Part shown: piece by piece, positions 31,142 through 42,718 of the stretch
Numbering within the stretch: the first letter of the stretch is position 1
Layout of the letters: every line of letters starts with the position of its first letter
From: Candolleomyces eurysporus
Lineage: Eukaryota > Basidiomycota > Agaricomycetes > Agaricales > Psathyrellaceae
Reading direction: 5' to 3'
Assembly: GCA_027579435.1 (NCBI GenBank)
Contig: JANBPK010001223.1
Location: 1-62,519 of the forward strand
DNA: 62,519 bases
Translations under genes and position numbers: made by a program
Notes under the pieces: generated by a model
The model's input: the letters and a program-made list of their open reading frames with translations, nothing else
Databases searched by the model: none
Told to the model about the DNA's origin: nothing

Positions 31142-33400
31142 ATAGGCAAAGTTTGAATTGTAGAGCTGTTTATTATTAAGTTGACAATGATGAAGATGAA
31201 AAAAGGAAGCCAGCCTTTGTTGATTTCAAATGTATTGTTTGGCATGAATCTTTTGAGGTTCTTTTTAATACAGCTTGCGATTACTCAAAAACAGAATGCT
31301 AGAAAAAAANGTGGNTGATGGACTTAAGCATTATCTTTACCTTTTCATCTATATTCTATTGGCAAACTATAAAAAGCAATATATCTATAAATTTTCAGTT
31401 TTAAAAAGGACATTAATTAAATATATAAATGTATAATAGCTTTTATTCAAGAATATTGAAAGTTCTTTCTTTGCTCTGTTTGTTTAGTTTTAGGTGAAAA
31501 CTTGGCTGATGTAAATCTTGTTTTTGCAAGGTGTACAACAAAGGATGCCACAATGCTTATCAAGCATGCTGCTCAAGCCAATACAAAGGCACAAAAAAAA
31601 AAGATATTGAAAAGCTAGAGCCTTTGCAATGTTCAAGTGGGTATTTTATTGTATATCAAAATTAAAAGCTTATAATTGGTCTCTTACAAAGAGAGAGCAC
31701 ATTCTGGAATGTTGCAAATTCTAATCTCTATCTTGAAATTTCATAGGATCGTATGCACAGCTACTCTCATGGCCTGAGAAGGAAGCATCTGTAGCCTGCT
31801 CTTTAAAGCATTCTAAAAAGCTTTAAACAATCAGTTGCAAAAATATGTAAATACAAAATACTTATAATATTGCATTGAAATTTTGAGATCTAACATTGAA
31901 ACAAATCTAAGGCAGCAGTATTTTTACAATAGAATAGCTTGAGTCATTTCTTTAAAATTATAGATGTTTAATTTAGTGATGCTAACAAATTCTGCAATAT
32001 TATGAAGGTAATATTTGTAATGCCCAACTTCCAAACAAAAATATAATGTGGATGTGCATGTTGTAAATTTTTATCTTTATAATTTATGACCTGTCTAGCT
32101 CAAGTAAAGCTGAGTTTGCATTGCTTCAAGCAATCTGAAGCTATCTCAACCTTGATATGCATGCTAATATAGACACCATCACAATTCCATCTATTGAGAA
32201 TATTGCTGGGGAAATAGAAAAGTTTACTGCAGCTATACAGGTTTGCCACTACAATTGGCTCATATTTTGTTTTAGACAAAATTTCTTGACTTAGAAATTT
32301 CAATAAATCTCACCCATGCCTAAATCTTGGAGTTTTCTCAAATTTCATATTTATGTTTATATGACAGACAATATTTTATAGAGAAGTGCAANCAAAAAAT
32401 TCAAACACAAATGTTGGAAAAGGATTTCATTGTAGCCTCAAACACACATTCTTTCAGCATACAAATTTCAAGAATATAAAAAATCAGGTCAGCTACCATC
32501 TGTATCTGTTAGCTTTCCTGAATTCACTTTGTTTAATTCTGCAAAATTTACAGCTAGTATAACATGCTTTATGGAATCATGTTTGCATAATTATTCAGAA
32601 CAGCATTGATACTGCTAATTCTTTGACTGAAGAAGCCATTCATTCGGCAAGCACATTGAATAATAAAGAACTGGAAGACATGGCTAATATTTTTCAGCCT
32701 AAGAAACATGTCAATCAGTTTGGAAAGATCACTCTAGAGTCACCCTAGAAACTGCAGAAGATACAAAAAATAATGGCCACCTATCACAATGATTTCAACT
32801 ATTATTCTTTTGAAAAGCTGCTCAAAGTATTTTTCAATTCTGGCTCATCAGGAATTGGACAAGGATGTAAAGTTTATGCTTTTTAAATTGTAACAAATCT
32901 TTATAGTTATCTACAACAGATAAAAGAGTACCAATTTATAAAAGTCACATATTGGTCTATTGCTAATTGGAAATCCACAACCAATTATCTGCAATGCTCC
33001 TTTTTTTTCTTCCACCAACCCTAGCATGATTTTATTTTCTATGAATCTCCTTTTGGATTTTACTTTGCAAAGCTTTTCTTTATTTTCACGCTTCAGCTGA
33101 AGCAAAGCATTATGCTTTCATTTGCACTTGTTTTACCATATAACAGCAAGATTACATTAACAAAGCAAACACATGATCAAAAGCTAAGATTTTATTGTGT
33201 TTAGTATTATAGCAAGCCTTAAATCATTTATATTGATTTTATTATCTATAGTACAGTTGTTCTTCCATCTTTTAAGGATGACTATGAAGAATTTGTATTT
33301 GATGTTTTAGACATTGACATGTTTTGGTGGGTAGAGGACTTTGTAGTCACAGCTAAGTAATATCACTATATTTGCATTGGTATATTGGATTTTACATGTA
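31142..33400. other. AT-rich region, nothing recognised
   Basis: There are long A/T runs, several isolated Ns after homopolymers and no supported gene. The shadow frames lack domains. Confidence 0.35.
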
Positions 33401-33479
33401 TCTGTGTTTGTTGTTTTTTTTTTTTTTGNCAAAATTTAAACTCATTTTTTNGCTTTCCAACTTCTGGCTTTATTTCAAC

Positions 33480-35268
33480 TATCACCATCCTCCTTCTTCT
33501 TGCCTATCTCAATGCTTTGAGCAACAAAGAAGCAAAACTTCTGCCACCAAACAGCTGATGACTTCAAATCTGAGGAAAAGATTGAAATCTTGTCTGATTC
33601 AGGCTCTGATTTTGCTTCCAAGTCTGACTCTGATCTGTTGCTTGATGGAATGGCAACCAAGCCTTCAAAATACAGCCAAAATAATACTACAAAAGTGGAG
33701 GCTTATTTTATGGTCCAGGAACTTGCTCATATTTATTATTGAATAAGCCATGCAATTTGTATTAGATCAAACTCTAACAGAGAACTGGAAACTGAAGCTT
33801 GAAAAAGCCAAGCTCAAACAAAAGACAAAAGAAGCCAAATAAAAGAGTGAAGCTGCAGCTTTGGGCTTGAAGCACAAATCTGACCAAGGAAGCAAGCTCT
33901 TATCAAATGATGATTGCATCATGCTGCTTAGCAAAAAANTTCTTTTTTTTGAATGAGTCTTTGTACCACCAAATGTTTTATATTTGATAAGATCACTTCA
34001 GTTGATGTTGGTGACCCATCTTGATATGAGAATGACAGTCTTCAACTTGCAGTTCTTTACCATGAGATATAAGAGACCACTCCCAAAGACTTTCAAAGAC
34101 TCCTCAAAGGCACTGCCCATTTCCAGAATATTGTATGTGTTGTTGCACATGATAACTCTCTCATCCATTCACCTGACTCTTGCAATTTTGTGCAAAAAGA
34201 AGTAAAAATCTCTGTCACATTATCAGCAAGCTATAGAAAAAGGCTATCCCAACAATCTTTGGGAATTCAGTAGCAGCATATGCAACAGAGACTGACAGAT
34301 CAGCAATTCCAGAATGCACAAGCTATTTTAAAAAAACTGGCTCTACAAAGTTCTTCAAGTATGCCTCCATGATATTCTCTGACAAAAAAAAGGATATGGA
34401 CTATATATTCTGTGTCTTCCATTTTCTATTGATAAGTTTATGCTTTAGCCTTGTCATTTACATAACTGACTCTCTATCAGATAGCAAAAGCAGCTTTATT
34501 TGGAATATCTACAATCAATTTTGATGAAAATAGAAAAATAAAGAAAGCCAAAAAATCTACCCACTGTAGAAATTATCTAGGATGTCAATGAGACGACCTC
34601 CAGAATGGTTGCCATTTCTGCTGTGCTCATAAGTGAATTTAGCATCAAGAGCATGCATCATATCTCAATTCACATGCAAATCCAGGCTGTGTTCTTCAAT
34701 TCACCAAACACCAAGTTCTTGGCAGAAGGCAACAGAACAAAAATAAATTACTCAAAATTATTCAACTTCTACAAGGAAATCATCCTTTGTGGATTCTGAG
34801 ACAAGCCAAAGCAGTATACTGAGCTATTCTATTGGTACTACAGCATCATCTTTGCTAACCAACTGCCAGCATTGGTCATCCATTCAAGAGAGAACAGTTT
34901 TGAGAGCAGCAGCAACAATGAGTGGGCATTTATGCACCAACCATAAAGAGAAGCATCAGATAGATGACAAATGTAGCAACTGGAATGACAACCTACTGGA
35001 TGATGTTTTATTGTCTGTTGGTAGTGATTGTCTAGTTGGTAATCAACACGATTCAGCCACACTTGATGACATAAACCTTTTGTCCGTCATTACCAAGATC
35101 TATCCTCTTAACACCTCTGCTAAGCCTCATATTACCACCTTTGGCTCAGAGGCTTGTGATAATGTCAATATATGCCAGAGCATCAGTTCCAAAAATGTTG
35201 CCCTGAAGAAATCTAGCATGCCCAAAGGAAAAAGCAAAAAAAACTGCAAGTTGTCAACAAAAGCTTAA
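33480..35268 (+). pseudogene. Decayed multi-frame ORF region ending in a 159-aa open frame
   Basis: Plus-strand frames carry broken coding-like stretches: VAHDNSLIHSPDSCNF (about 34150), LFGISTINFDENRKI (about 34510) and VLISEFSIKSMHH (about 34620). They are followed by an uninterrupted frame at 34789-35268 (MDSETSQSSILSYSIG...KLSTKA), which is Ser/Thr/Asn-rich with a lysine-rich tail. The middle part recalls multicopy agaricomycete transposon-associated proteins, but I cannot name the family. Function is unknown. Confidence 0.35.
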
Positions 35269-35749
35269 TGCCAAGGCTTCAAAGCTGGTGAGAGAGTTGG
35301 CACAGCTGGCAATCACCAGAGGGCTAGCAGAAGGCGAGAAGGAGGAGCCTATTGCACACTGAAGCACCAGAAAAACCAAAGGTGCCTAATTGTGGCCAAT
35401 TTTGGCACTAAGATCTTTAGAAGCTTGAATTCTTGTAAATTAGAGAATGCTTGCATGTACTCACCATTTTGACAATGTATATCCACCCATTTGTACCAAA
35501 AAAAAGAGGAGGAATGAAAAGCAATGGGAAGCAATGAGTTATTTAAGTCACAACCCTGCCATAACATTGTTATTACAGACTTGTCAGAGCTGTAACATCA
35601 CCATCACAATCAATCCAATTGTTATCATCTGTCCCAGCATGTCATAGGCTTGCTCAGATCATTATCACAACAAAGCTGAAGGGGACCAAGTGAGCATTGA
35701 CTGGTTTCTTTGTTAAGGTGAATGAACTGCATTGCAGTGAAGACAGCCT

Positions 35750-36309
35750 AATGGATGAGAGCGGGGTTATCAAAGAGGTGGAGGCAAAGATGCCAGAAGC
35801 AAAACTTGAGCTTGTATGTGGTGGTGAGATCTTTTTTAAAGATAAGAGAAGAGATCCTTCCCTCAGCCGGTCGGAGAGCTAGAGGGTTCTGTAGGGTTGG
35901 GATTGCCATGTTGAGCTTGCTTTGGCTGGTTGGGGTTAGATGTAGCTCGTTTGCATTTTGCAGGTTTAAGATCAGGAGAGGTTTGGTTGCTAGGCAATGT
36001 AGCAACACTCAAAAGAGCAGAACAGATGATAGAAGGTGGATCCAAGCTTGCAAAGATCCAGAGTTGTTGGAGGAGTTCGGAAGTTTGCTCAGCATACTTC
36101 TGGTTGAAAAGAGCGAGAGCAGCAGTAAGCTCCGAAGTGCTCAGAGGGCACAGGATAATGATCTGTGCAGCGTTAAGAACATCTGAGATAAGGTTACGTA
36201 CAATGAAAGATCCAAGATGGATCTTGGTTTCTGAGCCAAGGACAAAGTAAATTCTAATGTAGAAAATCAAGTAGTTCAAGTCAATTTCTGTCTTGGTGTA
36301 AATGGCTAC
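35750..36309 (-). pseudogene. Gag-like remnant next to LTR3, copy 2
   Basis: A minus-strand open frame covers most of this span: LTAALALFNQKYAEQTSE, then a Pro/Asn/Ser-rich tail ending at 35863, continued in another frame to about 35750. It directly follows LTR3 copy 2, as the homologous block follows copy 1. The likely identity is LTR retrotransposon gag, 3'-truncated. Confidence 0.4.
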
Positions 36310-36586
36310 TGTCATGCACTAAAAAAAGGACTAGTGCTGAATAAAAGGTTTGGAGAGAAAGTTATATGAGTAAGCAAAAGAGTAAATTCTTGAGAACAAG
36401 CTAAGGAGTTACTGCCCAGCTTGTACTGCTTATATACTACAAGTGCTACTGTGCCACAGTTTGTGCTGAAGCATACATTGGTAATTACACAATCCAGCTA
36501 AATAATAGTCCATAGTTGGATCCATAATCCGTAGTCCTGAGTTACTAAAAGAAAAAAAANGATACTACTGGAATTATTATATAACA
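36310..36586 (-). repeat. LTR3, copy 2
   Basis: A 277-bp unit in minus orientation starts TGTTATATAATAA and ends GTGCATGACA. It is shorter than copy 1 by internal deletion. CTTATATACTAC serves as its TATA-like motif. Confidence 0.5.
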
Positions 36587-37049
36587 CTACCTCCTAACTA
36601 AATTTAAGCCACTGGATCAAACTATTTACATGGTAATATTATGTTCAGCTTCTTTTCCAAAGTACTCATTGTATTCCATATCCATATCCCAGTCTTTGGA
36701 GGCGGCCCTAGTGGCCTCTTTGTTCTTCTTTCGCTCTTGTTCTTTGGACCACATGAAGGCTTGCTTCTTGTCATCCCAAATGGTTCCTCTGGTATTGATG
36801 ACATGGTTGAGCTCATCCTGAGCTCATCGTTGTTTGTTGGAGGAGACAGTGGTAAAAAAAAGAGATGGGTTTGACCCCATTGGTGACATCAACAGTGTTT
36901 GGGTGGTTGCAGAAATACTGCATGATATAGAGAATAGGCGGGAGGAAAAGGTGATTGCAAATGAGTACCGATTAGACAGGATGAAAGAGTGAAGTGGGGA
37001 ATGGAGAATCCTTGGGAGTCAACTTCAGTACTTTTTATCTTGTTTAGTT

Positions 37050-37180
37050 TGGCAGGCCGCAGCCAGAGTGCTGACTGATTTCATGCTTCTCTGCAGTTGT
37101 GCTGACTGATTTTTGTGCTTTTCCACAGTTGTGCTAACTGATCCTTGTGCTTCTTCTCAGTAAAGCTGACTGAGGGTGAG
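37050..37180 (+). repeat. Short tandem repeat of about 40 bp
   Basis: Three imperfect copies of a unit containing GCTGACTGATTTTTGTGCTT and CAGTTGTG lie just beyond the chromodomain end of the gypsy polyprotein. Confidence 0.5.
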
Positions 37181-37249
37181 CATGCCATTAGTGCTTCTTT
37201 TTCTTGAGTCCATCTTCTTTTCTTCTTTTTGGGTTCTTTTTTTCTTGGC

Positions 37250-38430
37250 CCAGTATTCTTTTAGGAGTTTCTAGGCATGTTCTAGGTCTTCTTCTGGTTG
37301 CCAACTATTTTCAGAAATAGGTTGGTCCTTTTATCGCAGCAGATGGAAGAGCTTCCTCTTGACAGTTTGATGCTTGAGGATTGCGTCCACTTCAAATTCT
37401 TCTTGTTTGTCAATAATTTCTGAGATGGATGGTGGGTGCACTGGTCTATGTTTGTCAGTTTCTGAGAAAGGAAAAAGCAAAGCTGCATGGAAGACATTGT
37501 GAATCTTTCAATGTTCTAGAAGCTTCAATCAGTAGTTCACAAGTGAAAGAACTTCTTTGATCTTGAAAGGTCCTTCCCTTTTTGAAGCAATCTTCCTGGA
37601 TTAATAGGGCAGTTTCAAGTTTCTTGAATCCAGCCATACTAGATCTCCTTTCTTGAAGGGGTCCATTCTCTGGCCAGCCTTTCTTTCATGGAGATGGCTG
37701 ATAGTTTGTGGGCGGCAAGGGCTTCACTTCTTGCAGCCTCCATGTTTTTTTAGTCGTTTTTTNGGTTGTGGGGAAGGTGTATTCCCCCATTGCGGTAGGT
37801 ATAGTTTCCGGGTTATATCTGATGAGGAGCAAAGGGAGATTTCTGTTGTTGAGCATGGGTTCTGGAATTGTGTGTGAATTCTGCCATGGGTAACCTTTCT
37901 GCCCATGCTTCTGGGTTGTAAGTGCAGAAGATGGACAAGTAGGCTTGGATTTCCTGATTGACCTGTTCAGTGGCTCCATCGGTCTGTCGATGGAAAGTGG
38001 TCAATAGGGCGGATTGAATCCCCATGTGCTTCAGGGCTTCTTGGAAGCTACCTGCCATGAATCTGTGGTCGCGATTGGAGATGATTTTGTTGGGTTGTCC
38101 ATACTTGGTAAGGAGTTTCTCATAGAGGAGATTTCCTATTTGTTTGGCAGAGATTTCCTTGTTGCATGGGTAAGAATTATCCTTTTTGAGAGCCTTTGGT
38201 CTACAATCACAAAAATCAAGTCGTAAGGGCTGGTTCTGAGGAGGTTGGTGATAAGATCCATGGAGATCTGGGAAAAATGGCCTAGGTTTGGGGCTTGGTT
38301 CAATGAGGATCAGCAAGGATTTCATGGGTTTTTGAACAATTTTGTTTTGCTGGCACTTCAGACATCCTTTAACATATTGGTTGATAAACCTAGTCATTCC
38401 TGGCCAAAAGTAGGTTCTTTGCATCAAGAG
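37250..38430 (-). pseudogene. Ty3/gypsy integrase and chromodomain
   Basis: Minus strand from 38430: the integrase zinc region (YVKGCLKCQQNK) and core with SNRDHRFMAGSF and QTDGATEQVNQEIQ, then GDLVWLDSRNLK and KIHNVFHAALL of the C-terminal domain. A chromodomain remnant follows (FEVDAILKHQ, KDQPISENSWQPEEDL, about 37280-37420). This layout identifies a chromovirus of the Tf2/Ty3 group. The first core Asp block is shortened and several frameshifts separate the pieces. Confidence 0.85.
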
Positions 38431-39700
38431 TTGGGTAGCTTGCTGTCCAGGGTGTCCTGCTGTTGGTTTTTCATAGTGTATTTTGGTGATTTTCTTTCAG
38501 ATTTCTTTGTTATTTGATACATAGATTCTTCTTTTGTATAGAAGCATTGGTCCTTCCTTGGTTTGTCACAGCTCCCATTTTTCAGGGGTAATGCTGTTCT
38601 TTGGGTTAGTTAGTTGGTTCAGGATATCGAGGGCTGTGGTTTCTAGAGAGGTGCCTTCTATTATTTTTTGTCAGAGACTTTGGTCATACATTCCTTCCTC
38701 TGGGTCGACTTTGATAGTTTGAATGGATTTTTCCAAAGGAAGAAGGGTATCCAGAGTGGTCTTCTGTTCTTTGGAAGGATGGTGATCTGGTCTTCTGGAA
38801 AGCACATCAGACAGGATCATTTTGGTTCCAGGAACGTGAACCAGTTTGAAGTTGAACTGGTCTAGTTTAGGTATCCATCTTTTCTGTCAGTCATTCAGTT
38901 TTCTGGGGTCTTTGAAATATTGAAGATTGAGGTGATCGGTAAAAATTGTAATGGAGTGTGGGGATCCATGGAGGTAGTGCCTCCATTCTTGTAAGGCGTG
39001 GATGATGCCAAAAGGTTCTCTGTTGTAGATCTCCCATCTTCTTTTGGTGTCAGAAAAGGTTCTGGAGAGGTAGGAAACAGAGTGTCTTTTCCTGTTTGAG
39101 TCCACTTGCATAAGGACAGCTCCAGAGGCAAGTTTTGAGGAGTCTGCTTCTATCTGAAAGGGTCTGCCTGGATTGGGCATCCATAGGACAGGTTCTTGGA
39201 TAATGGCCTTCTTTAGGGTTTCGAAGGCTTTCTGAGCTTTGTTGTATCATTTGAAGGCAGTGGTTTTCTTGAGTAAATTGTTGAAAGCGCAGGCTTTGTT
39301 TGAGTATCTTTGGATAAACCTCCGATAAAAGTTTCCGAACTCTAAGAAGGATCGTACTTGTTTCACCGTGTTGGGGGTTGGCCAGTCAATTATTCCTTTG
39401 ATTTTTGTGGGGTCCATGGCTAGTTGCCCCTGGGATATGATGAATCCAAGGTAGTCCAGTCTCGTTTTTTTGAATGCACATTTTTCAGGTTTCAGGAAAA
39501 GGTTGTTCTTCCTCAAGGTTTCCAGAACTTCTTTGGTGGTCTTCTCAAGTTGTTCTTTGGTTTCAGCGAATATTAGAATGTTGTTCATATAGATGACAAT
39601 CAGTCCTTTGCGGAGGGGTTCTTCAAATAAATGGTCCATCATTGCTTGAAAGGTGGCTGGGGAGTTGGTGAGGCTGAAAAACATTACGGTGAAGAGATCA
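38431..39700 (-). pseudogene. Ty3/gypsy RNase H and reverse transcriptase C-half
   Basis: RT reads FFSLTNSPATFQAMMDHLF, then VIYMNNILIFAE in place of the catalytic YMDD, then FLKPEKCAF and LGFIISQG. It is followed by PFQIEADSSKLASGAVLMQ, YLSRTFSDTKRRWEIYNRE and IFTDHLNLQYF of RNase H. Both catalytic Asp codons are AAC, so polymerase activity would be abolished even without the frameshifts. Confidence 0.85.
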
Positions 39701-40965
39701 AAAACAGCAAGACTACTAACACACACAACCTAAACACCTAACACCAACTCCAAGTTGAGCTGTGCAAGGTAAGTAGTATATATAGACCTTTTGTAGTTGT
39801 GCTGCACTGAAATCAGGGGTGCAAGTATGGGGGGTAGTGTAGAGTATTAAGAATTTACAAGTTCTCTCTCTTGTGCACACTAATTCCAAGTAATCGAGGA
39901 GTACTCAATAGTCACACAGTTAACCCGTAAGGTTATTTCTTTGTTGCTTTGATCTTTTCTTTAACTTAGTATCATGCCGCGCGAGATAAAAGTCACAAAA
40001 NCCAGTTAATTGCGAATGCAAAGTAAACACAAATAAAACAGCAGTAATTCTCTGGGGAAAAACTATGCTAAGAGAGTCTGATATATATATACTATCTGGA
40101 GCCGTGCAATCACTGGAGCATGGTAAATAGGTGTACACAAGATTTATAAATAAAAAAATCCAGGCCCCAGCTAGAGAAAAAGATAAAGAGATAAAAAGAG
40201 GGTATTGGATACGCCAAGGTGCTGCCACGCCACTCCGACACTCACGCTATGACTATTAATAGGTTCCTATTGCCTTTTTTGGTTTGCCAAAGGGGATGCT
40301 GAAGTTGATTGAGGGTGGTTGGTCTACGGTTTTGGTGTGCTTTTGCTCGAGCCATGTGAGGAGGAGTCAGACCTCCATCAATTGAATGCAGTTATCTTGG
40401 CAAGTCCCTTGTGACCGCTTTCCGGGTTATCTCTTTCCATGAATGACCTTCCTTTCGGAGTACCTTGAGCTCCTTTCTCGTGCCGCGCCAGCCATCATGC
40501 CGTTTGATGTGCCAAAACCACGCCGCGCATCTCTTTATGTGCTTAGGGACTTGCCCCACTGCTCTAGCATTGAGTATACTCAATTAGTGTGAGGCTGCGC
40601 AAGAGGTTAGGTATCTTTAGTGCCTAGGAAACCACTTCTATAGCTTTAGTAGTGAAATCGAATTGTTCAGCTGCAGGGTAAGCCGTTTGATCTGAAGCGG
40701 CACCAACTGGCTAGCTTACTAAACCCTAAATCTCGGGTATATGGCAGGCATGCCTCTAAGTCAGCAGTCCTCGAGTAGACTCCAACCCTCATGAACCCAA
40801 GATTAACGCACTCTTTCATTATCCTTCGTACCGTGCGAGTTATCTTAAGACCAGAAGGGTTTCATAGTATAGAGATTAATTAGACACAACCGTTAATTGA
40901 ATTGTGATCATATATTCAATAAAATAGTTATTTATTCACGAAAAAGCGAACACAGTCATATCAAT
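39701..40965. mobile_element. Insertion inside gypsy reverse transcriptase (about 1.25 kb)
   Basis: It separates LFEPTI (about 40966) from the SLTNSPATF half of RT. ATCAA occurs at both edges (about 39700 and 40960) as a possible 5-bp target duplication. Inside is a GC-richer block at 40392-40583 that reads in minus sense as GWRGTRKELKVLRKEGHSWKEI, plus a TATATATATA tract near 40083. No protein family is recognised. It may be a non-autonomous retroelement or a solo LTR with captured sequence. Confidence 0.45.
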
Positions 40966-41270
40966 GGTAGGTTCGAACAATCCTTTGTTGGTGATAAAAG
41001 CAGCTTTCCACTCATCTTCTTTTTTGATTCTGACACTATTGTATTCCCATTAGACATCCAGTTTGGTGAAGAATTTTGCTTTCTTTAATTTATCAAGGAG
41101 GTTGGGGATTTGAAGGAGAGAATAAGCATTCTTGATGGTTCCTTTGTTAAGTTTTTGGTAATCTTGGCATGGTCTAAGGGAGCCATCCTTCTTTCCTATG
41201 AAAAAGAAAGGGGAGGCCTGTGGGGATTTCGATGGTTGGATTTTTTTTTTTTTCCAGGTTTTCCTTAAGA
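40966..41270 (-). pseudogene. Ty3/gypsy reverse transcriptase N-half
   Basis: Minus strand: [49 protein letters not shown], one TAA stop, then VRIKKEDEWKAAF and GLFEPTI. These are the canonical first RT motifs of Tf2-like elements. Confidence 0.85.
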
Positions 41271-41389
41271 AACTTGTTCCGAGGTCATACAGAACTCGGG
41301 TACTTGTGTACCGTGCCTCAACGCCAAGAATCTCCCAATATGGGGTCACATAACTCTTGACCTTGGAAATTGCCACGCGCAGTGACGGC

Positions 41390-42170
41390 CTACAAACCCA
41401 AGTCTAGTGCTTTTTCTTCAGAGGAGGCGAGGCTGTAGATCTTGCCTCTTCTTGGTATGAAGTTGGGTTTTAGGTTGATGGCATGATTCCATGGTCTTTC
41501 AGAGGGAAATTGTGTGGCGGTTTCTTTGTCAAAATTTTTGAGGTATTCATGGTATTCCTTTGGGATCTGTTCTTTTAAAGGGATATCTTCCTTCAGTTCT
41601 TTGTGCTTCTGAGCAAATTCTTGTGAGGCTGTGGTCTTGACTTGTATCCATAGTGGGTTTACTTCTTTTGAGAGTTTGGCCTTGATTGCTCTTGCATTGA
41701 ATTCTTCCATTTGGAAGTTCTTCTTTTGAACGTGATTCATTTCTTGGTTTCTCCATTTTAGGGTTCCTTTTTCCCAATCGATGATGGGGTTTTCTCTTTG
41801 CAGCCATGGTAATCCTAGGATGAGGTCTTCTTTTCCTACTCCAGTGATCAGCAAGGGGAGTCTTCTAACTTGTTTGTTGATGGTTATCTTTATTCATGCA
41901 AAATGTGTTATGCTTCTTTTTTTGTTGGGTGTTCCATCCACTTTATAGACTCTAATAGGGGTTCTCAGTCTTGTTCAGAGAATTTGGTGCTTACTGGCAA
42001 ATCTCCAATTTATAAACACGTCCCCTGCCCCACAATCTAGCAACGCTTTTACTTTGACATCTTGATGTTTTCCTTCAAAGTAGATTCCGGCTGGAATATG
42101 CATAGATTTATTATTAAAGTGGGTTACTAGTACTGAGGAAATCAAAAATGTTGGAGAAACTGGCGTTGAA
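41390..42170 (-). pseudogene. Ty3/gypsy aspartic protease
   Basis: Minus strand: KALLDCGAGDVFIN, where the family normally has DSG or DTG, then LPLLITGVGKEDLILGLPWL and the linker with QFPSERPWNHAINL. About 110 bp of unrelated sequence (41275-41390) separates it from RT. The DCG active site and a stop after HQIL make it non-functional. Confidence 0.8.
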
Positions 42171-42717
42171 TCAGTTCTCCTTTCTAAAAATCTGTATTGT
42201 CTGTATCAAAGTCATGGTCTTGGTTGTCTTGGTTCTGGGGTTCTTTGTTGTTTTTTGGGCATTGAGTTTGATAAAGATGTTGTGTTTGTTCCTGGGTGAA
42301 GTTCCTTAGGGCAGCCCTAATGTGGGAGCAGGCTTCTTTTACATAGGCTCTGTCATCTTTTGGTTTGGCAATGGTAGGTTTGGAGGCGGTCTTGAATCCT
42401 GGGAAATTAGACAGGGTGTTGCAGTCTTTGGCTAGGTGTTTTTCCTTTCTGCAGCAGAAGCAAATTCTTTTTTTTNCAAAGTTCTTCTTGTTCGGCTGCA
42501 GTGATCTTGGCTAAAGTGGTGATGGCCATTCAGATGTGGGCTTGTGGGTTGTCTGTCTTCTTTCTTCCAACAGTTTCCATCATCTCATGCCACTGGTCAT
42601 CAACTGTGACCGAGAGTTCGCACCATTCCTTGAAGGTTTTTGGTTTGAATAGATGCAGCATTACTTTCTTGACTATGTTTGAGGTGTAGGGCGGCCTTGA
42701 GCTTGTGAGGGGCACAC
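42171..42717 (-). pseudogene. Ty3/gypsy Gag C-terminus with zinc knuckle
   Basis: Minus strand: PLTSSRPPYTSNIVKKVML, FKEWCELSVTVDDQWHEMM, then a CCHC knuckle CFCCRKEKHLAKDC. It is the direct continuation of the gag frame at 43514, which is split by the element at 42719-43512. Confidence 0.8.
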
Positions 42718-42718
42718 G

